A stretch of 64,000 bases of DNA from Methylobacterium sp. J-088 (GCF_022829295.1 NZ_JAKSYH010000031.1:1-64000), one strand, 5' to 3'; counted from the stretch's first letter, positions 26,726 to 35,722 are shown. Translations and numbers: made by a program. The notes: generated by a model from the letters alone, not told the origin.

Positions 26726-26784
26726 GGCAACCTCGCGCGAGTCTAGATCCCGCCCCGCGCTGTCGCGGGGCGGGCCGTGAGGGT

Positions 26785-27708
26785 TCAGGCCACCTTGGGC
26801 AGCACCGCCTCGATCTCGGCCCGATGTGGCTCCAGCCCAGCGGGCAGCTTCAGGGCGGACCCAAGGGTCTCGATCGGCTCGTCGACCGCGAAGCCGGGGG
26901 CGTCCGTGGCGATCTCGAACAGCACGCCGCCGGGCTCGCGGAAGTAGATCGAACGGAAGTACTGGCGGTCGCGCTGCTCGGTGACGTGGAGACCCCGCTC
27001 AGCCAGCGCGGCCCCCATTGCGGCCTGTGCGGCGTCGTCCGCCGCCCGGAACGCGATATGGTGGACCGAGCCGGCGCCGGGCCGGCCGGGCAGAAACCCA
27101 CCCACGGCCCGCAGGGTCACGAAGCCGCCGAGCGCAGCGCTGCCCGCGAAACGGATCAGGTTGCCCTCGCGGCCAGCCTCGCCCAGGCCCAGCACCTCCG
27201 TGAGGATCGCGGCGGTCGGCTCCGCCTTGTCGAGGAGCAGCGTGACCCCGTGCAGGCCGCGGATGGCGTGCTCGGCCGGTACCTCGCCGGAGGCCCAGGC
27301 CTCGGCCCCGGTCTCCTCGACGCCCACCAGCGCGAGCATCATGCCGTCCGGGTCGCGGAAGCGCAGGGTCGGCTCGCCGAAGACCTGGACCAGCGGCTCG
27401 TGGGCGACGCCCTTCTCGATCAGGCGATGGGTCCACCAGCCGATGGAGGCGCGGGGGATCCGGAACGCGGTCTCCTGCGTCTCGCCGAGCCCGACGCGGC
27501 CGGGAGCCGCCCGCTCGATGGGGAAGAAGGTCAGGATCGTGCCAGGACGCCCGGCCGCGTCGCCGTAATAGAGGTGGTAGGTGCCCGGATCGTCGAAGTT
27601 GACGGTCTTCTTCACCAGCCGCAGCCCGAGCACCCGGGTGTGGAAGTCGAGGTTGCGCAGGGCAGGCCCGGAGAAGGCCGTGACGTGATGGAGGCCGGTC
27701 TGGGTCAT
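26785..27708 (-). CDS. Ring-cleaving dioxygenase, VOC superfamily (MhqO-like)
   Basis: The 307-residue protein holds two vicinal-oxygen-chelate halves: GLHHVTAFSGPALRNLDFHTRVLGLRLV in outline, and IRGLHGVTLLLDKAEPTAAILTEVLGL. Candidate metal ligands are His in GLHHVT and HHIAF and Glu in FEIATD. This is the MhqA/MhqO type, which is induced by quinones and hydroquinones in Bacillus. The ATG follows AGGAG. It is first in the three-gene set and divergent from lysR across a 121-base gap with a perfect palindrome. Confidence 0.9.
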   Translation of the reverse strand: MTQTGLHHVTAFSGPALRNLDFHTRVLGLRLVKKTVNFDDPGTYHLYYGDAAGRPGTILTFFPIERAAPGRVGLGETQETAFRIPRASIGWWTHRLIEKGVAHEPLVQVFGEPTLRFRDPDGMMLALVGVEETGAEAWASGEVPAEHAIRGLHGVTLLLDKAEPTAAILTEVLGLGEAGREGNLIRFAGSAALGGFVTLRAVGGFLPGRPGAGSVHHIAFRAADDAAQAAMGAALAERGLHVTEQRDRQYFRSIYFREPGGVLFEIATDAPGFAVDEPIETLGSALKLPAGLEPHRAEIEAVLPKVA

Positions 27709-27793
27709 GGCGCTGTCTCCTCAGGCTGCCGCGCTGAGCGCGGGGCGTTGTGCGATGACCACAATCTGCCCCTTGCCAATGCTCCTGAAAATA

Positions 27794-27817
27794 GAAACGA
27801 TGGAAACTCATCGTTTC
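27794..27817. promoter_or_regulatory. Candidate LysR operator (perfect inverted repeat)
   Basis: GAAACGATG and CATCGTTTC are 9-base perfect arms around GAAACT, in the divergent gap between the dioxygenase gene and lysR, 12 bases before the lysR ATG. Size and position fit a LysR-type autoregulatory and activating site. The repeat is seen; the binding is inferred. Confidence 0.65.
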
Positions 27818-27829
27818 CGGAATTGACCC

Positions 27830-28780
27830 ATGAGACTGCCGGATTTCGAGGCCTGGGCGGTGTTCGCCAAGGTGGTGGAGACCGGCTCCTTCGGCCGGGC
27901 CGCCGCGGATCTGGGGCTCTCGAAGGGCACCGTCTCGAAGGCTGTCGGCCGGCTGGAGATCCGGATCGGTGCGCGGCTGTTCAACCGCACCTCGCGCAAG
28001 CTCGCGCTCACCGAGGCGGGGCAGGCCGCCAAGGCGAGCGCGGCGCGCATCCTGGCGGAGGGCGAGGCGGCCGAGGCCCAGGCCATGGCGGGCGCCGCGG
28101 AGCCGCGGGGGCTGGTGCGGCTCGCGGCCCCGATGACCTTCGGGGTGATTCACGTGGCGCCGCTTCTGCCGGAGTTTCTCCGTCAGCACCCGGCGGTGTC
28201 GGTGGACCTGCACCTCTCGGACGCGGTGGTCGATCTCGTGGGCGGGGGATTCGATATCGGGCTGCGCATCGCGGCCCTGCCGGATTCATCGCTGCGCGCC
28301 CGTCGCCTCTGCGCGATAAGGCGCTCCCTCGTGGCGACCCCCGCCTATCTCGACCGGAATGGTCGCCCCCGGCATCCGGACGACCTCGCCCACCACGCCT
28401 GCCTCGGCTACGCCTACCTGCCGACCCCGGACCGGTGGCGTTTCGCGGATGCGACCGGTGCGGAGGCCGTCGTGACGCCCGGCGGGGCGCTGCGGGCCAA
28501 CAACGCCGAGGCGCTGGCGCCGGCGCTCCGGGCGGGACTCGGCCTCGCGCTCCAACCCGATTTCATGATCTGGAACGACTTGGAGGCCGGCCGCCTGGAG
28601 CGGGTCCTGCCCGACTGGTCATCGCCGCCGATCGCGTTGCACTTGGTGACGCCCCCCGGCGACCCCCGGCCGGCACGCGTCACGGCCCTCGTGGCCCATC
28701 TGGCGCAAGGGCTCGCGCATGCCCCATGGGCAGCCCCCCACATACCAACTGCAACGCGAGATCCCGCCCTCTTGGCATAA
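27830..28780 (+). CDS. LysR family transcriptional regulator
   Basis: The 316-residue protein has a LysR-type winged HTH ([39 protein letters not shown] in outline, residues 5-45). A substrate-binding-like effector domain follows and belongs to the CrgA-like group ([18 protein letters not shown]). It is divergent from the dioxygenase/hydrolase/doxX set and presumably controls it in response to a quinone or electrophile. The ATG at 27830 lies just after the palindrome, compatible with autorepression. Confidence 0.9.
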   Translation: MRLPDFEAWAVFAKVVETGSFGRAAADLGLSKGTVSKAVGRLEIRIGARLFNRTSRKLALTEAGQAAKASAARILAEGEAAEAQAMAGAAEPRGLVRLAAPMTFGVIHVAPLLPEFLRQHPAVSVDLHLSDAVVDLVGGGFDIGLRIAALPDSSLRARRLCAIRRSLVATPAYLDRNGRPRHPDDLAHHACLGYAYLPTPDRWRFADATGAEAVVTPGGALRANNAEALAPALRAGLGLALQPDFMIWNDLEAGRLERVLPDWSSPPIALHLVTPPGDPRPARVTALVAHLAQGLAHAPWAAPHIPTATRDPALLA

Positions 28781-28959
28781 CCTGATGCATTTGAGGGCGA
28801 TGCGTCCTCCGGGAGGCTACCGGTCAGCGAAAAATCAGTACCGGCTGCGACGCCCGGACCGGGCGCATTATCCTGCTTATGAACATTTCGAACGCATTCT
28901 GCATCGTGCGGCGCAGACCCCGGCCTATACGATGCCTAGAGACCGATAAGACTGGCCAG

Positions 28960-28983
28960 CCTGACGGAAATCGCTCCGTCAGG
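28960..28983 (+). terminator. Stem-loop with U-rich tail
   Basis: CCTGACGGA pairs with TCCGTCAGG around AATCGC and is followed by TTAATCTTTTAC, a rho-independent form. It lies 180 bases after the lysR stop and about 120 before the gntR start. It could end the lysR transcript or, since its right arm can also pair with AACCTGACG at 29005-29013, form part of an attenuator. Confidence 0.5.
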
Positions 28984-29020
28984 TTAATCTTTTACTTGCA
29001 CGGCAACCTGACGTATGTAA

Positions 29021-29032
29021 GGACTATAGTCC
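29021..29032. promoter_or_regulatory. Palindrome GGACTATAGTCC, candidate GntR operator
   Basis: This perfect 12-base palindrome lies 70 bases before the gntR ATG. Its size and symmetry suit FadR/FCD-class regulators, which often repress their own genes. Binding is inferred only. Confidence 0.4.
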
Positions 29033-29102
29033 AAGCCGACGCAGCGCGACTCCGCTGCGCAAGATGTTATGTCTGAGGGTATACAGTCCTGTCGAGGCCT
29101 CG

Positions 29103-29798
29103 ATGTTCATAGCGGTTCCCGGGCGGCGTTCGCCTGACCGACTGCAGCACAAGACGGTCGCGGCAGCCGTGGCCGATTCGCTGCGGCAGCGAATCCTGAA
29201 CGGGGAATTGCGCCCGGGCGTCCAGCTCCGCCAGGATGCGCTGGCGGAGGAGTTCGGGATCAGCCGGATCCCGATCCGGGAAGCGCTCCTGCAACTGGAG
29301 GCCGTCAACCTCGTCAAGATCGTGCCGCATCGCGGTGCCGTGGTGACGGGCCTGTCCCTGGAAGAGGTGGAGGATATCTTCAGGCTGCGCGTCCAGCTCG
29401 AGCCGCAGCTCCTGCCGCTCTCTGTCCCCCACCTCACGGACGAGGATTTTCAGGATCTGCGCGCCGTGCAGAAGGCGTATGGCGAGGCGCTGAGCGGCGG
29501 CGAAATCATGCGCTGGGGCGAGTTGAACCGGCGCTTTCACTTCGACCTGCTGCGCCACGCGGACCGGCCACGCTCCCTGACGATCGTGTCGGGCCTGCTG
29601 CAGGATTGCGACCGCCCGACGCGCCTGCAGCTCCAGGCCACCGGAGACATTGCCCGCGCGCACGCGGAACACGCGCAAATCCTCGATTTGTGCGAGGCCC
29701 GCAGGATCGAGGAGGCTGCGGAGGCCCTGCGCGGCCATATCGTGTCCGTCGGCGTCTGCCTCGTGGCTATCTATCGGGACGGGCTGGCCCGGCTCTGA
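29103..29798 (+). CDS. GntR family regulator, FCD (FadR) subfamily
   Basis: The 231-residue protein has a GntR winged helix (VADSLRQRILNGELRPGVQLRQDALAEEFGISRIPIREALLQLE in outline, about 19-65) and an FCD effector domain with possible metal-ligand residues (ELNRRFHFDLLRHAD, then HAEHAQILD). FCD regulators usually sense organic acids or amino acids. The ATG at 29103 is preferred over one at 29064, which would extend past the usual N-terminus. No target operon is adjacent on the same strand. Confidence 0.88.
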   Translation: MFIAVPGRRSPDRLQHKTVAAAVADSLRQRILNGELRPGVQLRQDALAEEFGISRIPIREALLQLEAVNLVKIVPHRGAVVTGLSLEEVEDIFRLRVQLEPQLLPLSVPHLTDEDFQDLRAVQKAYGEALSGGEIMRWGELNRRFHFDLLRHADRPRSLTIVSGLLQDCDRPTRLQLQATGDIARAHAEHAQILDLCEARRIEEAAEALRGHIVSVGVCLVAIYRDGLARL

Positions 29799-29848
29799 CC
29801 GGTTGCGCACCGCCGTCGCGCCTGACCGGCAGCCTCAGTCCCAAAACC

Positions 29849-30415
29849 TCAGTCCCCCTTGTCGGCCCGGCCGCCGCGGCGGGTCAGCCGATCCTTCATC
29901 TCCAGCACCTTCTGGACTTTCGTGCCGAGGGTGAGGAGTTGAACGAGGCGGTCGGTCTCGAGCCGGCGCATGTCGTCGTACCAGCCGGTGAAGAGCTCGA
30001 ACAGGTCGTGCATCTCCCCGAGGCGGGCCTGGGCATGACGCTCGGCGTCGGTCTCGACGCGCTGCATCAGCAACTCGCGCAGGATCGTCAAGGTCGGATC
30101 GATCTCGCGCTTCTTGCGCTCTTCGACCAGCGTACGGACGATCTGCCAGACATCCTCGGGGGTGGCGAAGTAGTCCCGCCGGTCCCCGGGCCTGTGCTGG
30201 AGGCGCACGAGGTTCCAGGCCTGCAGCTCCTTCAGGCCCATGCTGACGTTGGAGCGCGACACGCCGAGCCGCTCGACGATCTCGTCGGCGTTGAGCGGTC
30301 GCTCCGCCACGAACAGCACCGCGTAGATCTGGCCCACCGTCCGGTTGATCCCCCACCGGGATCCCATCTCGCCGAAATGAAGCACGAAGGTCTGGACGAG
30401 GGGGGGCAGTTGCAC
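29849..30415 (-). CDS. GbsR/MarR family transcriptional regulator
   Basis: The roughly 188-residue protein has a MarR-like winged helix of the GbsR type (GINRTVGQIYAVLFVAERPLNADEIVERLGVSRSNVSMGLKELQ in outline) and a helical C-terminus for dimerisation. It is the last gene of the cydAB-DUF2474 operon on the minus strand. Placement in an oxidase operon plus the palindrome upstream of cydA suggests it controls that operon. The GTG start at 30415 avoids overlap with DUF2474; a start as far up as 30493 is possible. Confidence 0.83.
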   Translation of the reverse strand: MQLPPLVQTFVLHFGEMGSRWGINRTVGQIYAVLFVAERPLNADEIVERLGVSRSNVSMGLKELQAWNLVRLQHRPGDRRDYFATPEDVWQIVRTLVEERKKREIDPTLTILRELLMQRVETDAERHAQARLGEMHDLFELFTGWYDDMRRLETDRLVQLLTLGTKVQKVLEMKDRLTRRGGRADKGD

Positions 30416-30449
30416 GGGGCGTTCCGACGGGGCCTGGATCCGCAGCCTA

Positions 30450-30572
30450 TCAGGTCCTGAGCCAGAACCGCAGCAGCGTCGCGATGGATCCAAGCGCCAC
30501 GATGCTGAGCGCCCAGATCGCCACGAACCAGGCGAGACGCTTCCACAGGGGCAGCGGCGATGCAGCGGCCAT
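30450..30572 (-). CDS. DUF2474 small membrane protein (CydX-like)
   Basis: The 40-residue protein has one membrane helix (WKRLAWFVAIWALSIVALGSIATLLRFWLR). It overlaps the cydB stop as TGATG, so translation is coupled. DUF2474 proteins accompany cyanide-insensitive-type bd oxidases and are assumed to be small accessory subunits like CydX. Confidence 0.82.
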   Translation of the reverse strand: MAAASPLPLWKRLAWFVAIWALSIVALGSIATLLRFWLRT

Positions 30573-31579
30573 CAGTGATATCCGTGCGTGTCGACCTTGC
30601 CGCGGAACACCCAGTACGAATACGCGGTGTAGGCCAGGATGATCGGGATCAGCGCCGCGGCGCCGACCAGCAGGAACACTTGGCTCGCCTCGGGGGCGGC
30701 CGCCTGCCAGATGGTGATCCGCCCCGGCACCACATCGGGGTAGATGCTGATCCCGAGCCCTAAGAACGACAGGGCGAACAGCCCCAGCGCAATCAGGAAC
30801 GGCGCCCGCTCGGCCCCGTTCCGCAGGGTCCGCCACAGCGCGTAGGCCGCGAGCGCCACGAGGAGCGGCACCTGCGCGGTGACGAGCACGTTCGGCATCG
30901 CCAACCAGCGCTCGAAATAGCGCCCCTGCAGGAACAGTGTGGCGGCGCTCACCAGGGCGACCGCCGCCACGGTCCCGAGGGTGAGGCGCTCGGCAAGGCG
31001 CCGGGCCTGGATCTGGAGCAGGCCCTCGGTGCGCATCACCAGCCACGTGGCCCCCAAGAGCGCGTAGGCGATCGCGAGGCTCACGCCGACCAGCAGGCTG
31101 AACGGCGTGAGCCAGTCCCACCAGCCGCCCGCATAGGCGCGGCCCTCCACGGCGATGCCCTGGAGCAGCGCCCCCAGGGTGATCCCCTGGGCCAGGGCCG
31201 CGACCACCGAACCTACCGTGAAGGCCACGTCCCAGACGGCCCGGTGGCCGGGATCGCGCCAGCGGAACTCGAAGGCGACGCCCCGGAAGACCAGTCCCAG
31301 CAGCATCGCGAGGATCGGCGCGTAGAGCGCCGGCAGGATGACCGCGTAGGCGAGCGGGAAGACGGCGAACAGCCCGCCCCCGCCCATCACCAGCCAGGTC
31401 TCGTTGCCGTCCCAGACCGGAGCGATCGAGTTCATCGCGGTGTCCCGGTCGGGTCCCGGCCGCAGGGTCGGGAACAGGATGCCGATGCCGAGATCGAAGC
31501 CGTCCATGACGATGTAGGCGAAGACCGCGAAGGCGATGACGAACGCCCAGACCACGGTGAGATCGACACTGTACAGCAT
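30572..31579 (-). CDS. cydB: Cytochrome bd-type ubiquinol oxidase subunit II
   Basis: CydB is the second membrane subunit of the bd quinol:O2 oxidoreductase, which needs no proton pump and works at low oxygen or under inhibitors. The 335-residue protein shows the N-terminal family signature VMDGFDLGIGILFP, the WDGNETWLVMGGGGLFAVFPLAYA segment and about eight membrane helices. It lies 7 bases after cydA and overlaps the DUF2474 gene. The cydA/cydB lengths and DUF2474 context point to the cyanide-insensitive (CIO) subtype. Confidence 0.94.
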   Translation of the reverse strand: MLYSVDLTVVWAFVIAFAVFAYIVMDGFDLGIGILFPTLRPGPDRDTAMNSIAPVWDGNETWLVMGGGGLFAVFPLAYAVILPALYAPILAMLLGLVFRGVAFEFRWRDPGHRAVWDVAFTVGSVVAALAQGITLGALLQGIAVEGRAYAGGWWDWLTPFSLLVGVSLAIAYALLGATWLVMRTEGLLQIQARRLAERLTLGTVAAVALVSAATLFLQGRYFERWLAMPNVLVTAQVPLLVALAAYALWRTLRNGAERAPFLIALGLFALSFLGLGISIYPDVVPGRITIWQAAAPEASQVFLLVGAAALIPIILAYTAYSYWVFRGKVDTHGYH

Positions 31580-31586
31580 GGCTGCC

Positions 31587-33005
31587 TCACTCGGCCCGCT
31601 GAAGATGACGGTCGGGATCGACCGCGGGGGCGGGCGTGATGCCCGCGGTCCGGATCGGCGCGCCGGGCTGAAGCCCGGGCTCGCCGGCCTGCGGGGGCTT
31701 GGCCATGAGGCGCAGGATGTAGAGCGTCCCCATGGCGAAGACCAAAAGGTAGACCACCACGAAGGCGGTGAGCGAGGCGGCCACCGCCGGCCCGGCGAGC
31801 GGCGAAGCCGAGTCCGCCGTGCGCAGCAGACCGTAAACCGTGTAGGGCTGGCGCCCGACCTCGGTGGTGATCCAGCCGGCCAGCACGGCCACGAAGCCGG
31901 CCGGCCCCATGGCCAGGGCGAAGCGGTGGAGCGGCGCCCATGCGTAGAGCCGGCCCTTGATGCGGGCGAGCAGGCTGAGGCAGCCCAGCAGAAGCATCAG
32001 CAGCCCCAGGCTCACCATCACCCGGAACGACCAGAACACGACCGGCACCGGCGGCCAATCCGTGCGGGGCAGGCTGTCGAGGCCGGCGAGCGGCGCATCG
32101 AGGGCGTGCTTCAGCACCAGCGAGGACAGCTTCGGGATCTCCACCGCGTAGCGGATCGTGCCGGCCTCCTGATCGGGCAGGCCGAACAGGACGAGCGGCG
32201 CCCCGTCGGGATGGCTCTGGTAATGGCCCTCCATGGCCATGACCTTGGCGGGCTGGTGCTCCAGGGTGTTGAGCCCATGCGCGTCGCCGGCCAGAATCTG
32301 GGCGGGGGCCACCAGGGCCGCCATCCACATCGCCATCGAGAACATCGTCCGGGCGGCCGGATTGGTCCGATCGCGCAGCAGGTGCCACGCGCCCACCGCG
32401 CCCACGACCAGAGACGTCGTGAGGTAGGCCGCCAGCACCATGTGGACGAGGCGGAACGGGAAGGACGGGTTGAACACCACCGCCCACCAGTCCAGCGGCA
32501 CGAACTGGCCCTGCGGGTTGGTGCCGTAGCCGGACGGCGTCTGCATCCACGAGTTCACCGCCAGGATCCAGAAGGCGGAGAAGAAGGTCCCGATCGCCAC
32601 CATCAGGGTCGCGGCGAAGTGGAGCCGCGGGCCGACTTTCGTCATGCCGAACAGCATCACCCCGAGGAAGCCGGCCTCCAGGAAGAAGGCGGACAGCACC
32701 TCGTAGGCCATCATCGGCCCCAGCACCGGCCCGGTCTTGTCGGAGAAGACCGACCAGTTGGTGCCGAACTGGTAGGACATCACCAGCCCGGACACGACGC
32801 CCATCGCAAAGGCGATGGCGAAGATCTTCAGCCAGTACCGGAACAGATCCATGTAGACCTGCCGCCCGGTGGCGAACCACAGGCCTTCCAGCACGGCGAG
32901 GTAACTCGCCAGCCCGATCGAGAAGGACGGGAACACGATGTGGAACGCCACGGTGAACCCGAACTGCGCGCGTGCGAGGATCAGCGGATCGAGATGGGCG
33001 AGCAC
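31587..33005 (-). CDS. cydA: Cytochrome bd-type ubiquinol oxidase subunit I
   Basis: CydA carries the three hemes and the quinol site. The 472-residue protein begins LDPLILARAQFGFTVAFHIVFPSFSIGL with His ligands, includes the GRQPYTVYGLLRTAD segment with the family GRQPW/Y motif, and has a short Q-loop typical of the CIO/short-loop class. The GTG at 33005 follows GGAGG by seven bases; an ATG at 33047 would add a non-family tail. The operator-like palindrome lies about 43 bases upstream. Confidence 0.94.
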   Translation of the reverse strand: MLAHLDPLILARAQFGFTVAFHIVFPSFSIGLASYLAVLEGLWFATGRQVYMDLFRYWLKIFAIAFAMGVVSGLVMSYQFGTNWSVFSDKTGPVLGPMMAYEVLSAFFLEAGFLGVMLFGMTKVGPRLHFAATLMVAIGTFFSAFWILAVNSWMQTPSGYGTNPQGQFVPLDWWAVVFNPSFPFRLVHMVLAAYLTTSLVVGAVGAWHLLRDRTNPAARTMFSMAMWMAALVAPAQILAGDAHGLNTLEHQPAKVMAMEGHYQSHPDGAPLVLFGLPDQEAGTIRYAVEIPKLSSLVLKHALDAPLAGLDSLPRTDWPPVPVVFWSFRVMVSLGLLMLLLGCLSLLARIKGRLYAWAPLHRFALAMGPAGFVAVLAGWITTEVGRQPYTVYGLLRTADSASPLAGPAVAASLTAFVVVYLLVFAMGTLYILRLMAKPPQAGEPGLQPGAPIRTAGITPAPAVDPDRHLQRAE

Positions 33006-33047
33006 GGCAGGCCTCCAGCCAAGCGACGGCGACTCACGGTATGGCAA

Positions 33048-33065
33048 TTTCAGAAATTTCTGAAA
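33048..33065. promoter_or_regulatory. 18-base perfect palindrome upstream of cydA
   Basis: TTTCAGAAATTTCTGAAA is fully self-complementary and lies 43-60 bases before the cydA GTG. On the minus strand a TATAGT box sits just upstream, around 33069-33074, so a bound protein would block transcription. The GbsR/MarR gene at the end of the same operon is the natural candidate ligand; that link is inferred. Confidence 0.7.
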
Positions 33066-33257
33066 AGACTATAACTTCTGCGTGTCGGTTAGGGCTGGTG
33101 CGCCACGCAGGGTCTCTGGACGCGTGATCCGGAACGCGGCAGATTCAGTCCCTCACTCACGATCGGGACGCTGCAGGCCCGGCGGCGCATCGGGCCACAG
33201 GGCCGCGAGGCGCCCCCTGCCGGCCGCGCCCGGACCTCACGAGAGCCCCCGCGCCCA

Positions 33258-34460
33258 ATGGCCGATTCCCTTGCTGACGCCGCTCCAGCCGATCTCGCCG
33301 CGCTCCTGTCGGACCGGATCCGCGGCATCGGCACGAGCCAGATCGGCCTCGTGGCGGATCGCGGGCGCGACGATCCGGAGGTGGTGAAGCTCTGGATCGG
33401 CGAGGGCGATCTGCCGACGCCGCCCTTCATCATCGAGGCGGCGCACCGGGCGATGCTCGCCGGGCATACCCGCTACACGACGTCGCTCGGCCTTCCGGCC
33501 CTGCGCGAGGCGCTGGGCGCCTACCACGCCCGCCACTGGGGCGTTGAGATCCCGCCCGACCGGTTCGCCGTCACGGCCGGCGGCATGAACGCGATCATGC
33601 AGGCCGCCCAGGTGCTGCTGGAGCCCGGCGACGAGATCATCATCCCCTCCCCCGCCTGGCCGAACCTGCGCGAGGCCGTGCGCATCACCGGCGGCGTGCC
33701 GGTGGCGGTGCCCTACCGGCGGCAGCCGGACGGGCGCTTCGCCCTGCCGCTCGCCGATATCGAGGCCGCGCTGACGCCGCGCACCCGGGTGATCATGATC
33801 AACTCGCCCTCGAACCCGACGGGCTGGACCATGCCGCTCGCCGAGATGACGGCCCTGCGCGACCTCGCCCGCGCCCGCGGCCTGTGGATCCTGTCGGACG
33901 AGGTCTACGCGCACTTCACCTACGGCAACCGGATCGCTCCGTCTTTCCTGCAGGTCTGCGAGCCGGACGACCGGTTGATCGTCACCAACACCTTCTCGAA
34001 GAACTGGGCGATGACCGGCTGGCGCGCCGGCTGGGTCGTCTATCCGCGCGGGCTGGCGCCGACCTTCGCCAAGCTCGGGCAGTACAGCACCACCTCGATC
34101 TCGACTTTCGTGCAGCACGCCTGCATCGCGGCGCTGAACGAGGGCGACAGCTTCATCCGCACCATGGTCGACCGCTGCGCCGAGGCGCGCGCGATCCTGG
34201 TGGACGGCCTGTCCCGGCTGCCGGGCGTCACCGCCGCCCCGCCCGAGGGCGCCTTCTACCTGATGGCCCGGATGGGCGGCGACGAGCCGAGCCTCGACCT
34301 CGCGCTGCGCCTGCTGCGGGAGGCCAAGGTCGGCGTGGCCCCCGGCACCGCCTTCGGGCCGGAGGGCGAGGGTCTGGTGCGGATCTGCTTCGCCATCAGC
34401 CCGGAACTGGCGCGGGAAGCAGTGGCGCGCCTCTCCGCCGTGCTCGGCCGCGCGGGCTGA
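33258..34460 (+). CDS. PLP-dependent class I/II aminotransferase
   Basis: The 400-residue fold-type I aminotransferase shows the glycine-rich region (TAGGMNAIMQAAQVLL), the NSPSNPTGW loop, SDEVYAHFTY with the Asp-Tyr pair, the Schiff-base lysine in NTFSKNWAMTGWR, and the substrate Arg in GLVRICFAIS. It belongs to the aspartate/aromatic-type subclass, but substrate choice is not readable. It converges on the DapA-family gene 7 bases downstream. There is no operon partner. Confidence 0.88.
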   Translation: MADSLADAAPADLAALLSDRIRGIGTSQIGLVADRGRDDPEVVKLWIGEGDLPTPPFIIEAAHRAMLAGHTRYTTSLGLPALREALGAYHARHWGVEIPPDRFAVTAGGMNAIMQAAQVLLEPGDEIIIPSPAWPNLREAVRITGGVPVAVPYRRQPDGRFALPLADIEAALTPRTRVIMINSPSNPTGWTMPLAEMTALRDLARARGLWILSDEVYAHFTYGNRIAPSFLQVCEPDDRLIVTNTFSKNWAMTGWRAGWVVYPRGLAPTFAKLGQYSTTSISTFVQHACIAALNEGDSFIRTMVDRCAEARAILVDGLSRLPGVTAAPPEGAFYLMARMGGDEPSLDLALRLLREAKVGVAPGTAFGPEGEGLVRICFAISPELAREAVARLSAVLGRAG

Positions 34461-34467
34461 ACCAAGC

Positions 34468-35394
34468 CTACCGTCCCCAGCGCAGCACCAGCGCGTCGTT
34501 CCGGCGGGCAAGCTCGATCAGCCCAGCCCGGGTCGCCGGGTGGAGTGGCTGGACCGGCAGGCGCGCGGTCTCGTGGGCGATCACCCCGCCCTCCTGCATC
34601 AGCGCCTTGCAGGCGAGCAGCCCGCATTGCCGGTTCTCGTAGTTGATCAGCGGCAGCCAGCGTTCGTAGGCGTCGAGAGCCTCCTCGCGGCGCCCGGCCG
34701 CGAAGGCGTCGGTGATCTGGCGGATCCCGTCCGGATAGGCGCCGCCGGTCATCGCCCCGGTGGCACCTGCGTCGAGATCGGCCATCAGGGTGATCGCCTC
34801 CTCGCCGTCCCAGGGGCCGACCACGGCGTCGCCACCGAGGGCGATCAACTCGCGCAGCTTCGCGGCCGCCTGGGCGGTCTCGATCTTGAAATAGCTGACG
34901 TTGGCGATCTCCCGGGCCATGCGCGCGAGGAACGCAGCCGAGAGCGGCGTGCCCGAGACCGGCGCGTCCTGGATCATGATCGGGATGGAGATCGCGTCCG
35001 AGACCGCGCGGAAGAAGTCGTAGACGCCGATCTCGGGCACGCGGATCGTGGCGCCGTGATAGGGCGGCATGATCATCACCATGGCGGCCCCGGCGTCCTG
35101 CGCCCGGCGCGAGCGCTCGGCACAGACCTGCGTGGCGAAGTGCGTGGTCGTGACGATCACCGGCACGCGGCCCGCCACATGCTCCAGCACGGCGCGCATC
35201 ACGCGCTCGCGCTCGTCGTCGGTGAGAACGAACTGCTCGGAAAAGTTCGCGAGGATGCAGATGCCGTGGCTGCCGGCGTCGATCATGAAATCGATCGCCC
35301 GGCGCTGCCCGTCGAGATCGAGGGTGCCTGAGGCGTCGAACACCGTGGGGGCGACCGGGAAGACGCCGCGATAGGCGTGAGCGAGCGAAGTCAT
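34468..35394 (-). CDS. Dihydrodipicolinate synthase/N-acetylneuraminate lyase family protein
   Basis: The 308-residue TIM-barrel class I aldolase starts YRGVFPVAPTVFDASGTLDLDGQ. It has a likely Schiff-base Lys in VSYFKIETAQ and a Gly-rich GGDAVVGPWDGEE. The tyrosine normally found in the YNxP segment is replaced (MIQDAP), so it is unlikely to be the housekeeping lysine-pathway DapA. A keto-sugar-acid dehydratase or aldolase is more plausible. The ATG at 35394 follows AAGGA; an upstream ATG would add 31 unrelated residues. Confidence 0.83.
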   Translation of the reverse strand: MTSLAHAYRGVFPVAPTVFDASGTLDLDGQRRAIDFMIDAGSHGICILANFSEQFVLTDDERERVMRAVLEHVAGRVPVIVTTTHFATQVCAERSRRAQDAGAAMVMIMPPYHGATIRVPEIGVYDFFRAVSDAISIPIMIQDAPVSGTPLSAAFLARMAREIANVSYFKIETAQAAAKLRELIALGGDAVVGPWDGEEAITLMADLDAGATGAMTGGAYPDGIRQITDAFAAGRREEALDAYERWLPLINYENRQCGLLACKALMQEGGVIAHETARLPVQPLHPATRAGLIELARRNDALVLRWGR

Positions 35395-35722
35395 GAGCGG
35401 TCCTTCTGCGGCGGGGCCAGGAGTCCACCCCGCGAATCGTTCGATGCCCGGGGCGGGCCGCCTCCTATCACGAACGTCCTGCGGCATCGTCGCGGGGCGC
35501 AGCCGACGGTGTGACAGGATGGCCAGCTTAGTTTCAGCCCGTGATCCAGAACAATCCCGACGCGGCCGAATAGACCGGCGCGAAGGAGTTCGGCTTCACC
35601 ACCACTGATCCGCTCGCTTGCCTTGACGGCCTGGCTCGATTCATTGACGAAATAAACGCGCAGGGCCGGATCGACTTCGACGGCCGCGAGAGAACATTGT
35701 TATCGGCGTGAGGTATTTTCGG
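35395..35722. other. Intergenic region, divergent dapA-like gene / ABC binding protein
   Basis: This 328-base divergent region shows no EcfG site, hairpin or small gene I can support. AT content rises slightly just before the ABC gene (35630-35720), where its promoter presumably lies. Confidence 0.45.

Larger units (their letters stand above)
28781..29102. other. Intergenic region upstream of gntR gene
   Basis: This 322-base region is AT-richer than its surroundings. It holds a stem-loop (28960-28983), a third copy of its CCTGACG element at 29007-29013 and a perfect 12-base palindrome (29021-29032). No gene is visible. Confidence 0.55.

Noticed and set aside
33127..33151. GGAAC site before the aminotransferase gene
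   Set aside because: The sequence 16 bases downstream is CTCA, not CGTT.
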